Source: Paraburkholderia hiiakae
Lineage (GTDB): Bacteria > Pseudomonadota > Gammaproteobacteria > Burkholderiales > Burkholderiaceae
NCBI RefSeq assembly: GCF_904848665.1
Contig: NZ_CAJHCQ010000030.1
Location: forward strand, 1 to 64,000
Direction: 5' to 3'
DNA: 64,000 bases
The translations under genes and the position numbers were made by a program. The notes under the pieces were generated by a model. It was not told the origin of the DNA. It worked only from the letters and a program-made list of their open reading frames with translations, and did not search any database. Positions 25,538-33,568 of the stretch are shown piece by piece. Every line of letters begins with the position of its first letter. Position 1 is the stretch's first letter.

Positions 25538-27901
25538 TCACACGTCCTCGCGCACGCGGCCAGCGGTATGCTCGCGCAGCAACGCCGCGCAAGCCTGGGC
25601 GCTCACCGGCCTGCCGAACAGGTAGCCCTGCTGCCGCTCGCAGCGCAGCGAACGCAGAAACGAGGCCTGCTCGGACGTTTCCACGCCTTCGGCCGTCACG
25701 CGCATACCGAGCGAATGCGCCATCGCCACGACGGCCTGGGTGATCGCCACGGAGTCGCGGTTGTCGGGCAGGCCCGCCACGAACGTGCGATCGACCTTCA
25801 GATGGTGCAGCGGAAAACGCTTCAGATACGAAAGCGACGAATAGCCGGTGCCGAAGTCATCCACCGAAATGCGCACGCCGATGTCGTTGAGCGCGTGCAG
25901 CAGAGGCAGCACGCTCTGGCTGTCGCTCATGAGAATGCCTTCGGTGATCTCCACTTCGAGCGCGTCGGGCGCGAGGCCCGTTCGCGCCAGGCACCCCTCC
26001 ACCTGCTCGACCAGCCCTTCCGCGATCTGGCGCGGCGAGAAGTTGACCGCCATGACGAAGTCGGGCGCGAAGAGGCGTCGCCACTGCGCGGCCTGGCGGC
26101 ACGCATGCTCGAGCACCCACTGGCCGATCGGGATGATCATGCCGGTGTCCTCGGCCACGGGAATGAACTCCACTGGCGAGACCTGGCCCAGCTCCTCGCT
26201 GTCCCAGCGCAGCAGCGCCTCCGCGCCGATCATGCGACCGCTTTCGCCATCCACGATCGGCTGATACACGAGCCGCAGCTCGCCCGAAGCGAGCGCGCGG
26301 CGCAGCCCCCGCTCGATCTGGAAACGGCGCTGCAGGCGCTGGCGCAACTCGGTCGTGAAGAACTGGAACTGGTTGGTGCCGCGCTGCTTGGCCGCGTACA
26401 TCGCCGAGTCGGCGTTGCGCATGAGCGCGGCGGCGCTGCGGCCATCGTCGGGATAGAGGCTGATGCCGATCGAGGCGCCCAGGTAGTACTCGTTGCCCGC
26501 GACCGCGAACGGCGCCGCAATCGCGCCGAGCACGCGCTGCGCGAGTGCGACGAGTTCGTCGACGTTTTCGTAGCAGCACACGGCGATCACGAATTCGTCG
26601 CCGCCCACGCGTGCGAGCGTGTCGACCTCGCTCACGCAGCCGGTGAGGCGCCGCCCCACGTCGCGCAGGAGCGAGTCGCCGGCCTCGTGGCCGCCCGTGT
26701 CGTTGACCTTCTTGAAGCCGTCGAGGTCGACGAAGAGGAGCGCGGGCCGTGCCGAGCAACTCGCCGTTTCGAGCAGCGCATGCATGCGCTCGGCGAGGAA
26801 AGTGCGGTTGTAGAGCCCCGTGAGCGCGTCGCGCGTGGCGAGATAGCGCAGTTGCTGCTGCGCCTCGCGCACGGGCCCGATGTCCGTGAACGAGACCACC
26901 ACCGAAATCGGCTCGCTTTCGCCCGGTCGGAAAATCGGCAGCACGTTCTCGCTCACCCACACGATTTCGCCATCCGCGAGTTCGAGGCCGACCGTCTCGC
27001 CGAGCACCGGCTTGCCCGTTTCGAGCGCCTGCATGCTCGGGCGCTTCGAGGTGGGCCGCGGCTTGCCGCTTTCGTCGAGCACGCGCGGAATCACCGTCAT
27101 GATGCTCAGGCCGATGGCGTCCTCGGGCAGGCGCAGGATCCGCCGCGCGCTGCGGTTGCAGGCGAGCACCGTGTCGTCACGCGCCTGCATCACGATGCCT
27201 TCGTTGAGGTGGTCCACCACAAGGCGATGGTGCTCCTCGCTCAGCGCGAGCCGCTCGGCGATGGTCTGCTGGTTGAGCATGGCCGCGACGCTGCGGGCGA
27301 TGTCGCACAGCAGCGCCTCCTCGGCCGCCGTGGGCCGCCACGGCCGGGTCTGGTACACGGCGAGCGCGCCCATCACGCCGCCGTTGTCGTCGTCAAGCGG
27401 AGTGGTCCAGACCGCGCGCAGGCCGCTATCGAGTGCGATGCGGCGGTACTCGCCCCACTCGTCTGCACGTTCGAAGTCGTCGACGCAAACCGTGCGCCGC
27501 TCGAAGATCGCCGTGCCGGACGGGCTCGTGCCGGAACCGACCGGCGTGCCATCGAACGCGGCGTGATACTGCGCCGGCAAGGACGGCGCGCTGCCTACGC
27601 GCAGGCGCCGGCCGTCGCCGTCCATTTGCAGGATCGCGCAGTTCGCGCCCGCGCCCAGCAGCCGCTCGGCGCGGCAGCAGACCTCCGCCAGCAGCTCCGG
27701 CAGCGGCATGCTGCGCGACACCAGCCGCAATACGCTGCGCTCCTGCGCGAGCGCTGCGTCTGTTCCGTTGGTGGCTTCGCTCGATTCTTTCGACACCTCC
27801 GACTGACCGCCCCGTGATCCCGCTGCGCCGAACGCTCCCGCCGCTTGGGAATAGACCATACCTTCTTCCCCTCTTGTTGCCGCGGTGCGTCTGGTGCACA
27901 T
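25538..27901 (-). CDS. Cyclic-di-GMP enzyme: GAF-PAS-GGDEF-EAL
   Basis: A 787-residue soluble signalling protein. Order: GAF (~45-200, LLGAGANCAILQMDGDG and FERADEWGEYRRIA), PAS (~215-330, ALSEEHHRLVVDHLNEGIVMQ), GGDEF (~345-505, with intact RVGGDEFVIAV) and EAL (~520-775, with intact GAEALLRW, DDFGTGYSSLSYLKRFP and QQGYLFGRP). Both catalytic signatures look intact, so it could make and break c-di-GMP. ATG 27901 has GGAGG four bases upstream; ATG 27859 (MVYSQ) is an alternative with a weaker, oddly spaced site. It lies upstream of cheV in the same direction, 137 bp apart. Confidence 0.92.
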   Translation of the reverse strand: MCTRRTAATRGEEGMVYSQAAGAFGAAGSRGGQSEVSKESSEATNGTDAALAQERSVLRLVSRSMPLPELLAEVCCRAERLLGAGANCAILQMDGDGRRLRVGSAPSLPAQYHAAFDGTPVGSGTSPSGTAIFERRTVCVDDFERADEWGEYRRIALDSGLRAVWTTPLDDDNGGVMGALAVYQTRPWRPTAAEEALLCDIARSVAAMLNQQTIAERLALSEEHHRLVVDHLNEGIVMQARDDTVLACNRSARRILRLPEDAIGLSIMTVIPRVLDESGKPRPTSKRPSMQALETGKPVLGETVGLELADGEIVWVSENVLPIFRPGESEPISVVVSFTDIGPVREAQQQLRYLATRDALTGLYNRTFLAERMHALLETASCSARPALLFVDLDGFKKVNDTGGHEAGDSLLRDVGRRLTGCVSEVDTLARVGGDEFVIAVCCYENVDELVALAQRVLGAIAAPFAVAGNEYYLGASIGISLYPDDGRSAAALMRNADSAMYAAKQRGTNQFQFFTTELRQRLQRRFQIERGLRRALASGELRLVYQPIVDGESGRMIGAEALLRWDSEELGQVSPVEFIPVAEDTGMIIPIGQWVLEHACRQAAQWRRLFAPDFVMAVNFSPRQIAEGLVEQVEGCLARTGLAPDALEVEITEGILMSDSQSVLPLLHALNDIGVRISVDDFGTGYSSLSYLKRFPLHHLKVDRTFVAGLPDNRDSVAITQAVVAMAHSLGMRVTAEGVETSEQASFLRSLRCERQQGYLFGRPVSAQACAALLREHTAGRVREDV

Positions 27902-28333
27902 AGCGCCTCCGCGGCCGGCTCGATCTCTAGTGTGGTGCACGGCGCACCGCCCGCCGTGAGGCGAGCGACGTCGCTGCCCCTGCATTAACGGCAAGGGCGG
28001 CGCTATCTTGAAGTGTTGGGAGGGGCGGATGCGGGGCGGGCGGCGAGGCGGGGAAGAGGGCGCGGACCGGAAGGCGCGCCGGTTGGGCACTCGCGCACGG
28101 AGTGTTGGCGGTTGCGAGGGTAAACACGTAGACACCGAGAGCAGTCCTATCCGGATGCTTGCCGGGATACACGAACCCCAAGAATCGCAAACAAATGCGT
28201 GCCCTCTACGATCGGCCCGGTGACGTTCTTCAACGCGGGCGCGATGCAAAGCTACTCGACGCGAGCATTTCACACGTGGCGAATAGAGCGACGGCAAAGC
28301 GCCGTAGTTTCATATTAATCCGTTGAATGAAAA
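27902..28333. other. Intergenic region between the GGDEF-EAL gene and the secretion cassette
   Basis: About 430 bp of mixed composition with no supportable gene. It should contain the promoter of the leftward GGDEF-EAL gene. Composition changes from GC-rich to AT-richer near 28250, marking one edge of the cassette at 28.3-30.5 kb. Confidence 0.5.
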
Positions 28334-28351
28334 GCCCCGCCGAAGCGGGGC
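28334..28351 (-). terminator. Rho-independent terminator after the LprI-like gene
   Basis: GCCCCGC / GCGGGGC form a 7-bp GC-rich stem with a CGAA loop. On the minus strand it is followed by TTTTCATT. It starts 7 bp beyond the stop of the leftward gene at 28358. Confidence 0.75.
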
Positions 28352-28357
28352 CGCGCG

Positions 28358-28843
28358 TTAATCATCTACGTCAGGCTTGGTTAATTCATCCAGCCGGTTC
28401 TTCGTGATTCGCGCCATGCAGTCCCAGAAGTCAACAAACCGCAGCGACGCCTGACCTACGGAGTAGACATTTGAATAACAGATGTTGTCTCTATACCGCT
28501 CCCAATTCGCTTGACCTTTCTTAAAAAAAGGAAGTGCCGCTGGGCCGCCGTATTCGGCATTCGCTTTATCGCCTTCTTTAATAGCCTCCTCAACCACCGA
28601 AATTCTCTTACTCAAGACATCGGCGATCATCTCATAACGGAACTCAGCGCATGCCGATAAATCCATCACCCCGAGCATCCCCCGCTTACAGTACGAGGCT
28701 ATCTGTTCGGCAGTTTTGTCGGAAAAATAATCGCGCGCCGGCTTTACTTTCTTGTAGTCAAATGCAGATCCATAAATCGAAGTCGAAGCGCAAGTCACAT
28801 TTGTGACCAAAAGCAGAGCGATCCATGCATTAGTGAGTCGCAA
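28358..28843 (-). CDS. LprI-like lysozyme inhibitor, putative immunity protein
   Basis: A small secreted protein with the cysteine and tryptophan pattern of the LprI/DUF1311 lysozyme-inhibitor family: SYCKRGML, LSACAEFRYEMIA, WERYRDNICYSN and DFWDCMARITKNRLDEL. The preferred start is TTG 28843, preceded by a G-rich Shine-Dalgarno-like stretch (GGGGGG). It gives 161 residues beginning with a signal peptide (MRLTNAWIALLLVTNVTCAS). An upstream ATG at 28906 would bury the signal. It overlaps the lysozyme gene by 14 bp. Periplasmic location and lysozyme-inhibitor fold fit immunity against the neighbouring peptidoglycan-cleaving effector (inference). Confidence 0.75.
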   Translation of the reverse strand: MRLTNAWIALLLVTNVTCASTSIYGSAFDYKKVKPARDYFSDKTAEQIASYCKRGMLGVMDLSACAEFRYEMIADVLSKRISVVEEAIKEGDKANAEYGGPAALPFFKKGQANWERYRDNICYSNVYSVGQASLRFVDFWDCMARITKNRLDELTKPDVDD

Positions 28844-29423
28844 CGTAGCCCCCCCTTTCAAAAAGCCTCGCCTCTGCTCGACGCCGCCCCGGCACACGAT
28901 GCGCAATAAACGCTTCGATGATTTTAGTCATTTTTTTATAATCACCCTTATTCAGATTGCTCGCTAAAAATTCCGAACGTGTGCCAGACCACGGATCGTT
29001 TGGCCTTCGATATATTCCCGAATTAAAGAGAATGGATACTAGTGCGTCGTACTCATACTGATGAAGCGCAACCTTTACTTCGCGATTTATGACTGCCTCT
29101 ACCGGACTCAAATTGATCGTCAGGAATTTCTTGGCACGTTCGACGGTTATAGTATCACCCAACTTCAGTTTGTCTTCCGGGATTACCTTGTGCCCAAGAC
29201 CCACAGTAGGGATTCCATATCCATCATCATAAACCTGCACGAAGAATCCGTCGACAACCGGCAATCCCTTGTATGTACCGTTTAATATGCCACTCTCCAA
29301 AACCGCGATGAATCGATAACCTTCTGCGGAGAGCGCCCACGGCTTTCCAATTCGAGTGCAATAGGCATCGACACATGAACTATCATCCGTGTTCGTTACT
29401 GCTGTTGCGATTGCGTCTGGCAT
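28830..29423 (-). CDS. GH24 (T4-type) lysozyme, putative type VI secretion effector
   Basis: Muramidase of the T4 lysozyme family, predicted to cleave the glycan backbone of peptidoglycan. The 197 residues contain the catalytic-triad pattern: E43 in FIAVLESGI, the aspartates in VYDDGYG (66-67) and T73 in IPTVGLGHKV, then the helical C-lobe (YDALVSILFNSGI, GRRRAEARLFERGGY). There is no signal peptide, holin or spanin, unlike a free phage lysis gene. It starts at ATG 29423 with CAGGAG upstream, and its start overlaps the stop of the PAAR gene by one base (TAATG). Position between a PAAR protein and an LprI-like protein argues for delivery by a type VI machine. Confidence 0.85.
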   Translation of the reverse strand: MPDAIATAVTNTDDSSCVDAYCTRIGKPWALSAEGYRFIAVLESGILNGTYKGLPVVDGFFVQVYDDGYGIPTVGLGHKVIPEDKLKLGDTITVERAKKFLTINLSPVEAVINREVKVALHQYEYDALVSILFNSGIYRRPNDPWSGTRSEFLASNLNKGDYKKMTKIIEAFIAHRVPGRRRAEARLFERGGYVATH

Positions 29424-29995
29424 TACGACTCCTGTTTGTGCCCAAGATAAATCTTGATGGATTGAGCGCCGTTTGTTTCGTAGCGTTCTGTGTATCCCCA
29501 CGAGTCAGTGACGCCGTGTCGCAGTTCCCCCAAAGGCATGCGAACGGTGTAATACGTATCCACGAGTGGTGAGCGCTCCGCATCGCGCAGCGTGAACTGT
29601 TCGTCGTAGGTCTGCGTCGACGAAACTGCCTCACGTGCAGCGGAGGTTGCCAACACTTCCGGGCCGGTATCGAAGTATTCACAGCAACGCGCATAAACGG
29701 CTATGAGGCGCGGGTGTATTGCGCACTTGCAGATGACAATATCGCCGTCTACTGCTTCCTGGGCGCCACCAATCGTATAGTCAATTCCTCGAAGGTGATC
29801 CGATATTCCGGCTCCCGCTGCAATGACGCCGATAGACTGACACGCAGCGCACCACGCTTTATGTCCTAGATATGTCTGCGCGCGGCTTCGCCCCTCCTGG
29901 TCATCAATAGTGCAATTCCTATTGCCTTCTATGACTTGGCTGTTTCCACCACTGGTTAGCGGATCGCCTTCGACAATTGCATAGTAGGTAGTCAT
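29423..29995 (-). CDS. PAAR domain protein (type VI secretion tip adaptor)
   Basis: A 190-residue protein with an N-terminal PAAR/PAAR-like domain (~1-105): YYAIVEGDPLTSGG, TYLGHKAWCAACQS, GGAQEAVDGDIVICKC and HPRLIAVYAR. PAAR proteins sharpen the VgrG spike and carry cargo. Residues ~120-185 (TYDEQFTLRDAERSPL, TYYTVRMPLGEL) look like a small beta-sandwich that serves as a docking extension in relatives. AGAGG lies upstream of the ATG. Coupled to the lysozyme gene. No VgrG or core T6SS gene is in the window. Confidence 0.82.
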   Translation of the reverse strand: MTTYYAIVEGDPLTSGGNSQVIEGNRNCTIDDQEGRSRAQTYLGHKAWCAACQSIGVIAAGAGISDHLRGIDYTIGGAQEAVDGDIVICKCAIHPRLIAVYARCCEYFDTGPEVLATSAAREAVSSTQTYDEQFTLRDAERSPLVDTYYTVRMPLGELRHGVTDSWGYTERYETNGAQSIKIYLGHKQES

Positions 29996-30005
29996 TGAAG
30001 CCTCT

Positions 30006-30146
30006 CTATGCCCGAACTAGTGCGGCGCGCAGATCACAGATAACAAGGCCAGATTTCGCCTTGGTGATATACCCGCCGCGCTCCGTGCGCGCGCCTATCG
30101 TTGCGAATACGTACATGGTGCCTCTGCGCTTTTCCTGATCCGACAT
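30006..30146 (-). pseudogene. Truncated PAAR-like remnant
   Basis: 46 codons starting at ATG 30146 with GGAG upstream. The encoded YVFATIGARTERGGYITKAK resembles the N-terminal strand of Burkholderia PAAR proteins (GxRTERGGxxTxA pattern), but the frame loses similarity after SGLVICDL and stops at ALVRA. Full domains run to about 85-100 residues. It ends 11 bp before the intact PAAR gene. It reads as the stub of an earlier PAAR gene disrupted when the present cassette was joined on. A short functional peptide cannot be excluded. Confidence 0.5.
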
Positions 30147-30502
30147 TTCCCGATCTCCACAAAGTCGACGAAAACTGCTGGCCTGTTGATGCGACCAGCG
30201 AGCTAAGCGGGCAATCACGCGCTCCCGCTCAAACTAGGTTCAGGCCGAATCAACAAGCGAGATATGGGACTCATCCGAAAAAATATTCTTGCGACGACTC
30301 AACGATGCATTAGGCATCAGCGCGCAACATTGAAGTGACATTCGCCAAATCGCGGCCAACACGATGAATAATTCGGATTGTCTGGATTTACCCGGAATAT
30401 TTAAGAACCCGTCCAAAACCGCGTGCGTTGGACAAGACCGAGCGCCCAGCCCGCACGGGTTTAAGGGCGTGCTCATGCGCGAAGGAACGGATCACGAGCG
30501 CC
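30147..30502. other. Non-coding, AT-richer edge of the secretion cassette
   Basis: About 350 bp with no gene I can support; short frames lack ribosome binding sites. It holds the promoter region of the PAAR-lysozyme-LprI operon, although no clear boxes could be chosen. Confidence 0.45.
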
Positions 30503-30535
30503 TAAAAGAATAAGGCCGCCCATAAATGAGCGGCC
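30503..30535 (-). terminator. Terminator for the leftward gene at 30669
   Basis: GGCCGC (30513-30518) and GCGGCC (30530-30535) form an imperfect hairpin. On the minus strand it is followed by TTATTCTTTT. Oriented correctly to end transcription of the small exported protein gene and possibly the whole leftward polyene operon. Confidence 0.6.
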
Positions 30536-30668
30536 CTCCTGTTCACAAGTGCTACGTGCTTTCGATATCCGACGCACGCGCAAGCGACACCATACAAGAA
30601 ACGATGCCGCCGTATTCCGTAGCACGAATACGGGCGCCTACGCACACGGACGCCCAGCGAAAAACGCC

Positions 30669-30962
30669 CTACGCCTGGCTCTTCTCGCTGCTCTCGCCGC
30701 CACCGTCCTTGTGGAACACGCGCTTGGTCGCGCGCTTGGTGGCCTCGTAGCCTTCGCGCGACGCATGCGCGATGCCGTGGCCCACCGTCCTCGCCGCGTT
30801 CGCGGTGGCGTGACCGAAGTCGCGCGCGGCGTGGCCGGTTTTCGTGGCTGCTTCCTTCGAGTCGTGCTTGATGTTCTCCTTCACTTCGTGAAGGTCGGCG
30901 TGCGCCATCGTGCTGGCCATGCCCAGCACGAGCGCGGCGAGTATGAACCGTTTGGATTTCAT
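30669..30962 (-). CDS. Small exported helical protein (97 aa)
   Basis: A secreted or periplasmic protein with a signal peptide (MKSKRFILAALVLGMASTMA, cleavage near AHA). The body is charged and Ala/His-rich with repeating units (GHAARDFGHATANAARTVGHG) predicted as one amphipathic helix, similar in look to LEA-like or apolipoprotein-like stress proteins. AGGGAG precedes the ATG. It lies only 22 bp downstream of the dehydratase gene, so it could be the last cistron of the polyene operon. Function unknown. Confidence 0.75.
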   Translation of the reverse strand: MKSKRFILAALVLGMASTMAHADLHEVKENIKHDSKEAATKTGHAARDFGHATANAARTVGHGIAHASREGYEATKRATKRVFHKDGGGESSEKSQA

Positions 30963-30984
30963 CGTCGGGCTCCCTCTTGTATTG

Positions 30985-31503
30985 TCATCGAATGAGTGCG
31001 GACGCGTCGAGCATCACCGCCGCGCGTCCCGTAAGCAGCACGCGGCCCTCGCCGCGCACCGTAAAACCGTAGAGGATCGTGTTGCCGCTGCCGCTCACGC
31101 GCTCGGCTTCGATCGCGAGCGGCGTGGCGAGCGTGTCGAGGCGCTCGGCGTGCGCCACCACGTTGCGCACGCTCGCAAGAAAACCCACGCGCGGGCGGCC
31201 TGCCGCTGCGCCATCCATTGCGCCGAGCAACGCGCCATGGACCGCCATCGCCTGCGCAGCGTACTCCACACCGCACACCGCAGCGAGGCGGCCGCGCGAG
31301 CGCAGCGGGTTGTGCGGATCACGATGGCTCGTTGCCGTACAACGGATACGTGTTTCGTCCCACGCGTCCACGCCATCGAGCAGGCACATCGCGCCGCTAT
31401 GCGGTATGCGCGCCGCGATCCATGCACGGTCGAGCGGCCCGGTCGTCGCGGCGTTCGCGATCACATCCGCGAGGGCACCCGGCAGGACGGCTTGCATCGT
31501 CAT
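30985..31503 (-). CDS. ApeP-like 3-hydroxyacyl-ACP dehydratase (hot-dog fold)
   Basis: Predicted to dehydrate 3-hydroxyacyl-ACP intermediates during polyene chain building. The 172 residues follow the ApeP/FabZ-like pattern: WIAARIPHSGAMCLLDGVD with the catalytic-type histidine, the CGVEYAAQAMAVHGAL helix, and GFLASVRNV. It overlaps the upstream ketosynthase-like gene by ATGA. Together with the dehydratase domain on the ligase this gives the cluster two dehydratase modules, as in aryl polyene loci. Confidence 0.85.
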   Translation of the reverse strand: MTMQAVLPGALADVIANAATTGPLDRAWIAARIPHSGAMCLLDGVDAWDETRIRCTATSHRDPHNPLRSRGRLAAVCGVEYAAQAMAVHGALLGAMDGAAAGRPRVGFLASVRNVVAHAERLDTLATPLAIEAERVSGSGNTILYGFTVRGEGRVLLTGRAAVMLDASALIR

Positions 31504-32336
31504 TCGCCATCTCCAGACGCGTCCGGGTGCGCCATGTCGACTTGCACCCGCAACTCGGGCAAATAGTCGATGACTGCCCGGCCCGATCGGCCGGGTTGAT
31601 CCATACAGGCGAGCGCTTCGAGCAACGGCAGCGCACGCGCGGCGGGATTGTTCGTGCGCAGCGCTTCGAGTTCGGGCGAGGCGAGCGGCGTCGCGAGCGC
31701 TTCGGTGAGCGTCACGTCGAGCCGCGCAATCGACGCCGCGCTTGCCTGCGGCGCGAGCACGAGCGCCACGCCAAATGCATCGGCCACGGGCCGCAGCGTG
31801 TGCAGCGGCTCGGGATAATCGGCGTCGTAAGCGATCAGCAAGGTGGGCACGCCATCCACGGCCACCTGGCACGCGCTTTCGAGCAGACCCGCTGCGAAGC
31901 TGCCGTCGTGCGCGCACAGCACGTTCGACGTGGCCTGGTCACGCGTCGCGATGCTCCAGTAGCCCGCGGGCGCGTTGTGCACCGAGTTGTGAAAACGCGT
32001 GGGCGAAAGCAGGCGATCGTCGCCGGCAAGCGCGTCGCAGATTATGTGGCAGTTCTGACCATCTCCGCCCGAGGCGGCGAACACGGCGGCCAGCGTCGTC
32101 GCATCGCGGCCGCTCGCCGCGACGGCTTCATGGCCCACGGCAAGCGCGGTCTTGACGACAGCCCCGGTCCGGCGGCGCTCTGCCGCCGGCAGGCCCTCGG
32201 GCGGCGGTAGCACCGTGCGCGCGCTCGCGTACGGCGTGCGCGCGGCGAGCACGTCTGCCGTCTGCGGCCAGTTGGCGAGACCCGGGCCAATCACGCCGAC
32301 GCTTTCAATGAATACGGAAAGTCTCATGGCGGTCAT
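31500..32336 (-). CDS. Beta-ketoacyl synthase-like chain-length factor (ApeC-like)
   Basis: A 278-residue protein resembling the N-terminal half of ketosynthases (VFIESVGVIGPGLANW, TTLAAVFAASGGDG, SPTRFHNSVHNAPAGYWSIAT). It lacks the active-site cysteine: the corresponding segment reads SNVLCAHDGSFAAGLL without the CxSG nucleophile elbow. Such shortened proteins pair with a true ketosynthase in aryl polyene systems. ATG 32336 overlaps the upstream stop as ATGA; ATG 32327 is three codons inside. Confidence 0.82.
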   Translation of the reverse strand: MTAMRLSVFIESVGVIGPGLANWPQTADVLAARTPYASARTVLPPPEGLPAAERRRTGAVVKTALAVGHEAVAASGRDATTLAAVFAASGGDGQNCHIICDALAGDDRLLSPTRFHNSVHNAPAGYWSIATRDQATSNVLCAHDGSFAAGLLESACQVAVDGVPTLLIAYDADYPEPLHTLRPVADAFGVALVLAPQASAASIARLDVTLTEALATPLASPELEALRTNNPAARALPLLEALACMDQPGRSGRAVIDYLPELRVQVDMAHPDASGDGE

Positions 32337-33538
32337 CCGTGATGTGCGCGGTCCGCGCGGCCGAACAGGAGGCTGCAATTCGTGCCGCCGAAACCGAATG
32401 AGTTGCTGAGCGCGGCGTCCACTTGCGAGTCGCGGCTTTCGAGCACGTAGTCGAGGCCGAGCGCGGCGTCGGGCTGCGTGGTGTTGACGCCCGCGGGCAG
32501 GAAGCGATGGCGCAGTGCGAGCGCCGAGATCACGGCTTCGAGCGCGCCCGCGGCACCAAGCGTGTGCCCCGTCGCGCCCTTGGTCGAACTGCACGGCGTG
32601 CGCTCGAACAGTGCGTTGATCGCTCGGCTTTCGGCGGCGTCGTTGCTCGGCGTCGCCGTGCCATGCAGATTGATGTAGCCGATCTCGCTTGCGGCCATGC
32701 CCGCTGTGGAAAGCGCCTGCGCCATCGCGGCGCGCGCGCCGAGTCCTTCGGGATGCGGCGACGACATGTGATGCGCGTCGCTCGATTCGCCGACGCCGAG
32801 CAGCAGGATGGCATCGTCGTCCAGCGTGTCGGGCGTGCGTTCCAGGAAGGCGAATGCCGCGGCCTCGCCAATCGAAATGCCGTTGCGGTTCACGTCGAAC
32901 GGGCGGCACGGATCGCGCGAAAGCAGTTCGAGCGAATTAAAGCCGTACAGCGTCGTCAAGCAGAGCGAATCAACGCCGCCGACCACCGCCGCGTCGATCA
33001 GCCCCGCTTCGATCATGCGGCGTGCGGAACCGAACACCTTCGCGCCTGAAGAACAGGCAGAAGAAATCGAGGTTGCCGGTCCGCGCAGGCCGAAATACGC
33101 GCGCACGAAAGAGGCCAGCGCGAACGGGTTGTGCGTTTGTGCGTAATGGAAACCCGGTTTGAGCGCGCCGCTTTCCAGGTCCCGCTGCCGGTAGGCGTTT
33201 TCGGTTTCGAGGATGCCCGAGGTGCTGGTGCCGACGAACACGCCCACACGATGTGCGCCGTAGCGCGCAATGGCGGCCTGGACGTGCTCGGCGAACCCGT
33301 CCTGCGTGAAGCCGATTTGCGCGAGACGGTGATTGCGGCACGCGTAGTCCGTGAGATCGGCGCGCAGGGTCTCGCTCTCCAGGCCCGCCACCGCGCCGAT
33401 CCACGTATCGAGGTCCGCGCGCGCGAAGTCGCAGCGCGCGAGCCCCCCGCGCTTGCCGCGCAGCGCGTCGAGCGTCGCGTCCAGCCCGCGCCCGAGGCAG
33501 CTGGTAGCGGTGAAATGCGAAAGGATGAGTGGTTTCAC
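32333..33538 (-). CDS. Beta-ketoacyl-ACP synthase (ApeO/FabB-F type)
   Basis: Condensing enzyme of 401 residues. All catalytic elements are present: C162 in ISSACSSGAKVFG, H292 in NLHGTATPSND, K320 and H325 in TKGATGHTLGAAGALE, and the C-terminal NSFGFGGTN loop. Predicted to elongate the ACP-bound polyene chain by decarboxylative condensation. It overlaps the chain-length-factor-like gene by ATGA. It is the only canonical ketosynthase in the visible cluster; reference aryl polyene clusters carry more than one. Confidence 0.92.
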   Translation of the reverse strand: MKPLILSHFTATSCLGRGLDATLDALRGKRGGLARCDFARADLDTWIGAVAGLESETLRADLTDYACRNHRLAQIGFTQDGFAEHVQAAIARYGAHRVGVFVGTSTSGILETENAYRQRDLESGALKPGFHYAQTHNPFALASFVRAYFGLRGPATSISSACSSGAKVFGSARRMIEAGLIDAAVVGGVDSLCLTTLYGFNSLELLSRDPCRPFDVNRNGISIGEAAAFAFLERTPDTLDDDAILLLGVGESSDAHHMSSPHPEGLGARAAMAQALSTAGMAASEIGYINLHGTATPSNDAAESRAINALFERTPCSSTKGATGHTLGAAGALEAVISALALRHRFLPAGVNTTQPDAALGLDYVLESRDSQVDAALSNSFGFGGTNCSLLFGRADRAHHG

Positions 33539-33568
33539 GTCAGTCGGTCCGTTGTCGCAGCGGTGGAA

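Noticed and set aside
30240..30476. A 78-codon minus-strand frame upstream of the PAAR remnant
   Set aside because: No ribosome binding site and no similarity to anything recognised.
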